A DNA stretch of 9,717 bases, from positions 1 to 9,717 of the forward strand of contig JAKITM010000087.1 in NCBI GenBank assembly GCA_021648045.1. The letters run 5' to 3'. Positions 5,406 to 9,717 of this stretch are shown in pieces; within the stretch, counting starts at the first letter, position 1; every line of letters begins with the position of its first letter. The notes beneath the pieces are model-generated. The model ran no database searches. It saw only the letters and a program-made list of their open reading frames with translations, and was not told the DNA's origin. The position numbers and the translations under genes were made by a program. This stretch comes from Lysobacterales bacterium. Its GTDB lineage: Bacteria > Pseudomonadota > Gammaproteobacteria > Xanthomonadales > SZUA-36.

Positions 5406-6031
5406 AGTTGAAACGAATTTTCATTCATCAGCAGGGAGCATCATTGGTGATCGGGATGATCATATTACTGGCGATCTCATTACTGACTATGCTTGGCGCA
5501 CGCGCGGGCCTGAGCCAGTACAAATCTTTACAAGCCAGTCTGGACTATCAGCAAACTTTTCTAGCGGCTGATTCTGCATTGGGGACATCATCCCGGTGGT
5601 TGTTAAATAATATAAAAACCACTGACTGTATCAGTTCATGCCCACCTATCACTCTTGTTCAAAATATTGATTCCATGCCAAATCTGCTAGCGAAAAACTC
5701 ACTCTGGTGGCAACAAAACGGGCAAAGCTGGCAAGGTGGCAGGCGTTTGCTGTATCTAGAATCCAGCGAACGCCTGTTGTTATGGGATGTGTTAAATAAT
5801 GTTTGGGATGAATATCAGCGAGAAGTTTACAGCAGCTATTTTTATCAGTTAGGAACTCTGCCGGGAAACCGGGTTTTACTGCATGAATTATGGTTGGTAG
5901 ATCGGCCTTACAGCAGTAATCAACAACCCTTACTGGCCGATTGTCTTAGCAGCACAAATTTACGCACTGCATTGACCGCGGACCAACTTGGCATCTGTGG
6001 CAGGTTAGGCTGGGAACAACAACTACCATGA
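5402..6031 (+). CDS. pilX: Type IV pilus assembly minor pilin PilX
   Basis: A 209-residue prepilin with leader cut after Gly12 (HQQG|ASLVIGM). It lacks Glu at +5 (Ile instead), which is normal for PilX, the GspK-like tip pilin. The hydrophobic helix runs to about residue 30 and leads into the family region ending FLAADSALGTSSRW, matching the FQAAESAL signature of PilX. Six cysteines follow in the C-terminal domain, including DCISSC and ICGRLG. The start overlaps the pilW stop and the stop overlaps the pilE start, both as ATGA. In most relatives pilY1 follows pilX; here pilE does directly. Confidence 0.85.
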   Translation: MKLKRIFIHQQGASLVIGMIILLAISLLTMLGARAGLSQYKSLQASLDYQQTFLAADSALGTSSRWLLNNIKTTDCISSCPPITLVQNIDSMPNLLAKNSLWWQQNGQSWQGGRRLLYLESSERLLLWDVLNNVWDEYQREVYSSYFYQLGTLPGNRVLLHELWLVDRPYSSNQQPLLADCLSSTNLRTALTADQLGICGRLGWEQQLP

Positions 6032-6426
6032 ACCCGTTAGTACATAAACTTCGGGGGTTTACATTATTGGAACTTATGATTGTGGTTTTAATCATGGCAA
6101 TTTTGATGAGTCTTGCGCTACCCTCATACAGTCAATACAGTCTACGCAGTCACCGCAGTGAGGGTCTGGATGCCTTAATCACTACTGCTGTGATGATGGA
6201 GCGTAATCGTTTAATTAATCGCCGTTATCAAAGTATTCCGGCAACGCTTACCCGTTCAGGCCATTATGAGGTTAGTGTTAGCATTGGGGATAACGGCGGC
6301 ACATATCTGCTCAGTGCCATCCCGCAAAATGCGCAGCAAAAGGATAAATGCGGGCGTTTGGGCCTAAATTCACTTTCCCAGCAAAGCGCCGAAGGAGATG
6401 TGCTGAAATGCTGGCAGGGGCGCTGA
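6028..6426 (+). CDS. pilE: Type IV minor pilin PilE
   Basis: A 132-residue prepilin: leader MNPLVHKLRG cut after Gly10, mature Phe at +1 and Glu at +5 (FTLLELMIVVLIMAIL), then the ALPSYSQYSLRSHRSEG stretch typical of this pilin. The C-terminal pair Cys108/Cys128 would form the D-loop disulfide, and DVLKCW matches the usual closing CW of PilE. It probably links the tip complex to the major pilin fibre. Last gene of the cluster, overlapping pilX by ATGA, and convergent with lspA 26 bases away; no hairpin terminator was visible between them. Confidence 0.9.
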   Translation: MNPLVHKLRGFTLLELMIVVLIMAILMSLALPSYSQYSLRSHRSEGLDALITTAVMMERNRLINRRYQSIPATLTRSGHYEVSVSIGDNGGTYLLSAIPQNAQQKDKCGRLGLNSLSQQSAEGDVLKCWQGR

Positions 6427-6452
6427 AATATGAGCTTTCAATGTTGGCTGTT

Positions 6453-7103
6453 TTACTTTTTTTGCGGGTAGAGAAACATACCTAATATAAGCAAAGCCAC
6501 GCCGCCCATAATGGCACTGTCAGCAAGATTAAAGGTCGGCCAGTGTGAGCCACTTAGATGCGCATCAATAAAATCGACCACATAACCTAAACGCAGGCGG
6601 TCTATCAAATTACCGATGGCACCACCCAGCACGAATGCCAAAGCCCATAAATTGACCCGCTCTCTGGACGGTAAATTAAACATCCACACCACTAGCATTA
6701 TTGATACACCCGCCGCCAGCACACTGAAAAACCAGCGTTGCCAACCACCGGCGGTGCTGAGAAAGCTGAAAGCTGCTCCGCGATTATGTGCCAATGTCAT
6801 ATTCAACCAATCAAACACAGCTTGAGGCCGATACAGCTCCAGTTGTTGGCTAGCGATATGTTTGCTCCACTGGTCTAAAACAATGATCACAGTAGCGATT
6901 AACAGCCCGAAAGCAAAGGTTTTGAAACTTATTGTCTGCTCTGGTGGCTCGCTAGTAACTTCCGTATTGGATGTCGTTTCTTGCTTAATTGGCTTGTCTT
7001 TATCATCGCTGACAGGCGCGTCTCCGGCCGCATCCGCGCCCGAGTTCATCACATCAACCAAATCAGGGCTAGCTGTGCTGTCTTTGATGTCTTTATTACT
7101 CAT
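6453..7103 (-). CDS. lspA: Lipoprotein signal peptidase (signal peptidase II) with N-terminal extension
   Basis: Inner-membrane aspartyl protease that cleaves the signal peptide of diacylglyceryl-prolipoproteins, after Lgt and before Lnt. Family motifs in order: VLDQWSK (75-81), AHNRGAAFSFL (105-115), GGAIGNLIDR (160-169), VVDF with catalytic Asp177, and FNLADS with catalytic Asp195. Four membrane helices are visible. The protein is 216 residues against about 160-170 for the family. The excess is a hydrophilic, acidic, Ser/Thr/Pro-rich stretch over residues 1-58 that would lie in the cytoplasm. The long start is favoured because its ATG overlaps the ileS stop as ATGA; no in-frame Met near the first helix offers a better short form. 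Probably co-transcribed with ileS. Confidence 0.95.
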   Translation of the reverse strand: MSNKDIKDSTASPDLVDVMNSGADAAGDAPVSDDKDKPIKQETTSNTEVTSEPPEQTISFKTFAFGLLIATVIIVLDQWSKHIASQQLELYRPQAVFDWLNMTLAHNRGAAFSFLSTAGGWQRWFFSVLAAGVSIMLVVWMFNLPSRERVNLWALAFVLGGAIGNLIDRLRLGYVVDFIDAHLSGSHWPTFNLADSAIMGGVALLILGMFLYPQKK

Positions 7104-9717
7104 GCATATTCTCGTTGTTCACCCTCAGCAAACAAATTCTCATGACAACGGCCACAAATTTCCGGATGTTCACTAATTGAACCTACATCAGCACGGTAAT
7201 GCCAGCAGCGCACACACTTTTCTTCGTTAGATGCGCTAACACTCACAGCCACTTTTATGTTGCCAAGTTCGGTGATTGGCAAGTCATCTGGTTTTTCTGT
7301 CAGAGGTTTAACCACCGCACTTGATGTAATCATTACAAAACGCAGTTCATCACCCAGTGTTTCACAGGCATCAAGCAATTCACCCTCGGTGTATATAGTC
7401 ACTTCACTGGCCAAAGATGAACCAACTTCACCCGCCGTGCGTAAGGCTTCAATAGCCTTGCTGACCGGTTCGCGCAACTGCATGGCTAATGCCCAGAATG
7501 GTCTGGTTGTCTGCTTGTTATCAAGCGCAAACAAACCCTCGTAATAGGTTTCTTTAAAGATCGTATTGCTGCGATCATCACCGGGTAACAGTGTCCAGAT
7601 TTCTTCGGCAGTAAAACTAAGAATAGGTGCTATCCAGCGAACTATAGCTTCGAGAATATGGAGCATGGCTGTTTGAGCTGAACGCCTGCCGATGCTGTTA
7701 ACCGGCATGGTGTAAAGCCTGTCTTTGATGACATCCAGATAAAACGCACCCATATCGATTGAGCAGAAGTGTCCTATTTTCTGGTAAATACGCATAAACT
7801 GATAATTGTCATAATCTTTTTGAATATCTTCCTGCAGTTGTAATGCCCGGTCTACAGCCCATCTATCCAACGACAGCATTTGCTCAGGCTTGAGTAGCTG
7901 GCTGTGATCAAAACCATCGATATTGCCCAGGAAATAACGCACAGTGTTACGAATCCGTCGATAACTATCTGCTACTCGCTTGATGATTTCATCCGATACG
8001 GTCATTTCCTGACGATAATCAGCCGAAGCAACCCACAGGCGCAATACATCTGCACCATAGGTGTTCATGATGGTTTGCGGAGCCACCACATTACCTAAAG
8101 ATTTCGACATTTTGCGACCATCGGCATCCACGGCAAACCCATGAGTTAATACCTGCCGATAAGGTGGCCGCTGGTGAATAGCCATGCTGGTTAACAGGGA
8201 TGACTGGAACCAGCCGCGATGTTGATCGGAGCCTTCAAGATAGAGATCGGCTGGCGAGCCCAAATAGTCGCGATCGTCCAGCACACAGTAGTGACTGCTA
8301 CCGGAGTCAAACCAGACATCCAGAATATCTTTAACCGTATCGTATTTTTCAGCATCTACGCCTAAACGCGCAAATATATCATCCTCATACCAGGTATCCA
8401 CACCTTCTTTTTCAATTAAGTCAGCCGCCTTATTCATTAAGGCTACGGCATCAGGATGTAACTCATCGGTCTGTCTATCCACAAACAGAGTGATGGGTAC
8501 ACCCCAAGTCCGTTGGCGCGAAATACACCAGTCTGGTCGGTTTTCAACCATCCCACGGATCCGTTCTTCACCCCATTCAGGCACCCAACGAACCCCAGGT
8601 ATAGCCGCCATTGCATTGCTTCGTAATTGCGCCCTATCCATTGAAATAAACCACTGTGCCGTCGCCCGGAAAGCGGTTGGAGATTTATGCCGCCAACAAT
8701 GCGGATAGCTGTGGTCAATTTCTTCTAGGTGCAAGAGACTACCGTTTTCTTCGAGTAACTCGACTATTGCACTATTGGCCTTCCACACAAATTGACCCCC
8801 GAACAACGGGGTATCCGGCAGGTAAACACCGTTAGCACCCACGGGGTTGTAAGGTTCAATACCGTATTTAGAGGCCACAATAAAATCTTCCTGGCCGTGG
8901 CCGGGAGCAGTATGTACAGCACCAGTACCCGCCTCAGTGGTGACATGGTCACCGAGAAGAATGGGGACTTGCAGAGCATAAAATGGATGCTGTAGCAAAA
9001 CACCTTCAAGAACACTGCCTTTAACACTGCCGAGTATTTGCGGGTTGGATAGTTGGTAACGCTCCATAACCGTGGCTGAAAGCGCATCTGCCACTACCAG
9101 ACCGATGGATTTACCATTCCTGGTTCCAATCAACATCACATAATCAAGATCGGCATTTAGCGATACTGCACGGTTAGCCGGCAAAGTCCATGGGGTTGTC
9201 GTCCAAATAGGTACACCCACCTGATCTAACGCCCCATTCAAAGCAAATAATTTTTCTAGCGCCGGGCCGTCAACTGCAGGAAAGAAAACATCGACAGCTG
9301 AAGACAACTTGTTCTCATATTCGATTTCAGCCTCTGCCAACGCCGAACCACAATCAAAACACCAATTGACTGGTTTCAGACCCTGTTCAAGATGTCCATT
9401 TTTCAAAATTTTAGCAAGCGCACGCAGCATATTGGCTTCATAACGGAAATCACGGGTTTCGTAGGGATTATCCCACTCACCGCTAACCCCAAGGCGTTTA
9501 AAATCCAGGCGTTGACGGTTGATCTGTTTGCCGGCATATTCACGACATAAGCGACGGAAGGTGCGGGCATCCACTTTGCGCCCAACCTTACCCACTTTTT
9601 TCTCAACCTGCAGTTCAATAGGTAGCCCGTGGCAATCCCAGCCGGGCACATAAGGCGAGTGATAACCGGCAATCAACTTGGACTTAACAATAAAGTCCTT
9701 GAGGATTTTGTTCACCG
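7100..9717 (-). CDS. ileS: Isoleucyl-tRNA synthetase (5' end outside the window)
   Basis: Charges tRNA-Ile with isoleucine in the cytoplasm. About 872 codons are visible; comparison with E. coli IleS indicates that roughly 69 N-terminal residues, including the HIGH motif, lie beyond the right edge. The apparent first codon at the edge is an internal GTG (Val), not a start. Counting from it: GWDCHGLPIE (25-34), the editing-domain motifs TTTPWTLPANRA (172-183) and GTGAVHTAPGHG (263-274), WCISRQRTWG (396-405), DVWFDSG (466-472), EGSDQHRGW (494-502), the class I KMSKS signature (535-539), the anticodon-binding helical domain, and a C-terminal zinc finger with Cys834, Cys837, Cys854 and Cys857. 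This is the ordinary bacterial (mupirocin-sensitive type) architecture. Its stop overlaps lspA. Confidence 0.98.
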   Translation of the reverse strand, partial: VNKILKDFIVKSKLIAGYHSPYVPGWDCHGLPIELQVEKKVGKVGRKVDARTFRRLCREYAGKQINRQRLDFKRLGVSGEWDNPYETRDFRYEANMLRALAKILKNGHLEQGLKPVNWCFDCGSALAEAEIEYENKLSSAVDVFFPAVDGPALEKLFALNGALDQVGVPIWTTTPWTLPANRAVSLNADLDYVMLIGTRNGKSIGLVVADALSATVMERYQLSNPQILGSVKGSVLEGVLLQHPFYALQVPILLGDHVTTEAGTGAVHTAPGHGQEDFIVASKYGIEPYNPVGANGVYLPDTPLFGGQFVWKANSAIVELLEENGSLLHLEEIDHSYPHCWRHKSPTAFRATAQWFISMDRAQLRSNAMAAIPGVRWVPEWGEERIRGMVENRPDWCISRQRTWGVPITLFVDRQTDELHPDAVALMNKAADLIEKEGVDTWYEDDIFARLGVDAEKYDTVKDILDVWFDSGSSHYCVLDDRDYLGSPADLYLEGSDQHRGWFQSSLLTSMAIHQRPPYRQVLTHGFAVDADGRKMSKSLGNVVAPQTIMNTYGADVLRLWVASADYRQEMTVSDEIIKRVADSYRRIRNTVRYFLGNIDGFDHSQLLKPEQMLSLDRWAVDRALQLQEDIQKDYDNYQFMRIYQKIGHFCSIDMGAFYLDVIKDRLYTMPVNSIGRRSAQTAMLHILEAIVRWIAPILSFTAEEIWTLLPGDDRSNTIFKETYYEGLFALDNKQTTRPFWALAMQLREPVSKAIEALRTAGEVGSSLASEVTIYTEGELLDACETLGDELRFVMITSSAVVKPLTEKPDDLPITELGNIKVAVSVSASNEEKCVRCWHYRADVGSISEHPEICGRCHENLFAEGEQREYA

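Noticed and set aside
8764..9087. Overlapping alternative frames inside ileS, on both strands
   Set aside because: They lie wholly within a highly conserved synthetase gene with complete domain coverage and are chance frames.
9715..9717. A true start of IleS at the right edge
   Set aside because: The codon is an internal GTG aligning with Val in the VNKILKD segment of E. coli IleS; the HIGH motif should lie about five residues before it, outside the window.

Overview
The window looks like a chromosomal segment of a free-living gammaproteobacterium. The evidence is an ileS-lspA pair with an ATGA overlap, placed tail to tail with a type IV minor-pilin operon (pilV-pilW-pilX-pilE) whose proteins read like the Pseudomonas/Cellvibrio-type families. 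No rRNA, tRNA, CRISPR array, insertion sequence or transposase was recognised, and no gene-free stretch exceeds about 260 bases.

Left third (1-2999, minus strand): an accessory module. In transcription order it holds a small unknown protein (2918-2727), a secreted-looking precursor protein (copy 2, 2470-1800), a CPBP-family intramembrane protease (1569-583) and a second precursor (copy 1, from 391 off the left edge). The two precursors are close paralogues. Copy 2 ends in six cysteines spaced C-X10-C-X3-C-X12-C-X5-C-X-C, the layout of defensin-like CS-alpha-beta peptides. CPBP proteases are known bacteriocin-immunity or processing proteins, so a secreted antimicrobial or signalling peptide system is the working hypothesis (inference).

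The most striking signal is at the start of copy 2. Directly after a strong ribosome-binding site and ATG (2470) lie six tandem copies of the heptamer GATTGTT (as written on the + strand, 2424-2465). With six copies the ATG frame hits TAA after 17 codons. With four or seven copies it would run in frame through the signal peptide into the rest of the protein. This is the classic design of a phase-variable gene, here in the OFF state. Copy 1 has the same signal peptide but no repeat and is in frame, so one paralogue looks constant and the other switchable.

Middle (3045-4223): an AraC-type regulator with an N-terminal arabinose-binding-like domain, divergent from the left module. A 168-base spacer with a small palindrome and a repeated TTCCTACAC follows, leading into the pilin genes.

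Right (4224-9717): the minor pilins pilV, pilW, pilX and pilE are tightly coupled (3-base gap, then two ATGA overlaps). They would prime and cap type IV pilus assembly. pilY1, normally between pilX and pilE, is absent, as is a fimU/fimT gene before pilV. On the opposite strand, ileS (5' end beyond the right edge) is followed by lspA, which carries an unusual hydrophilic N-terminal extension of about 58 residues.
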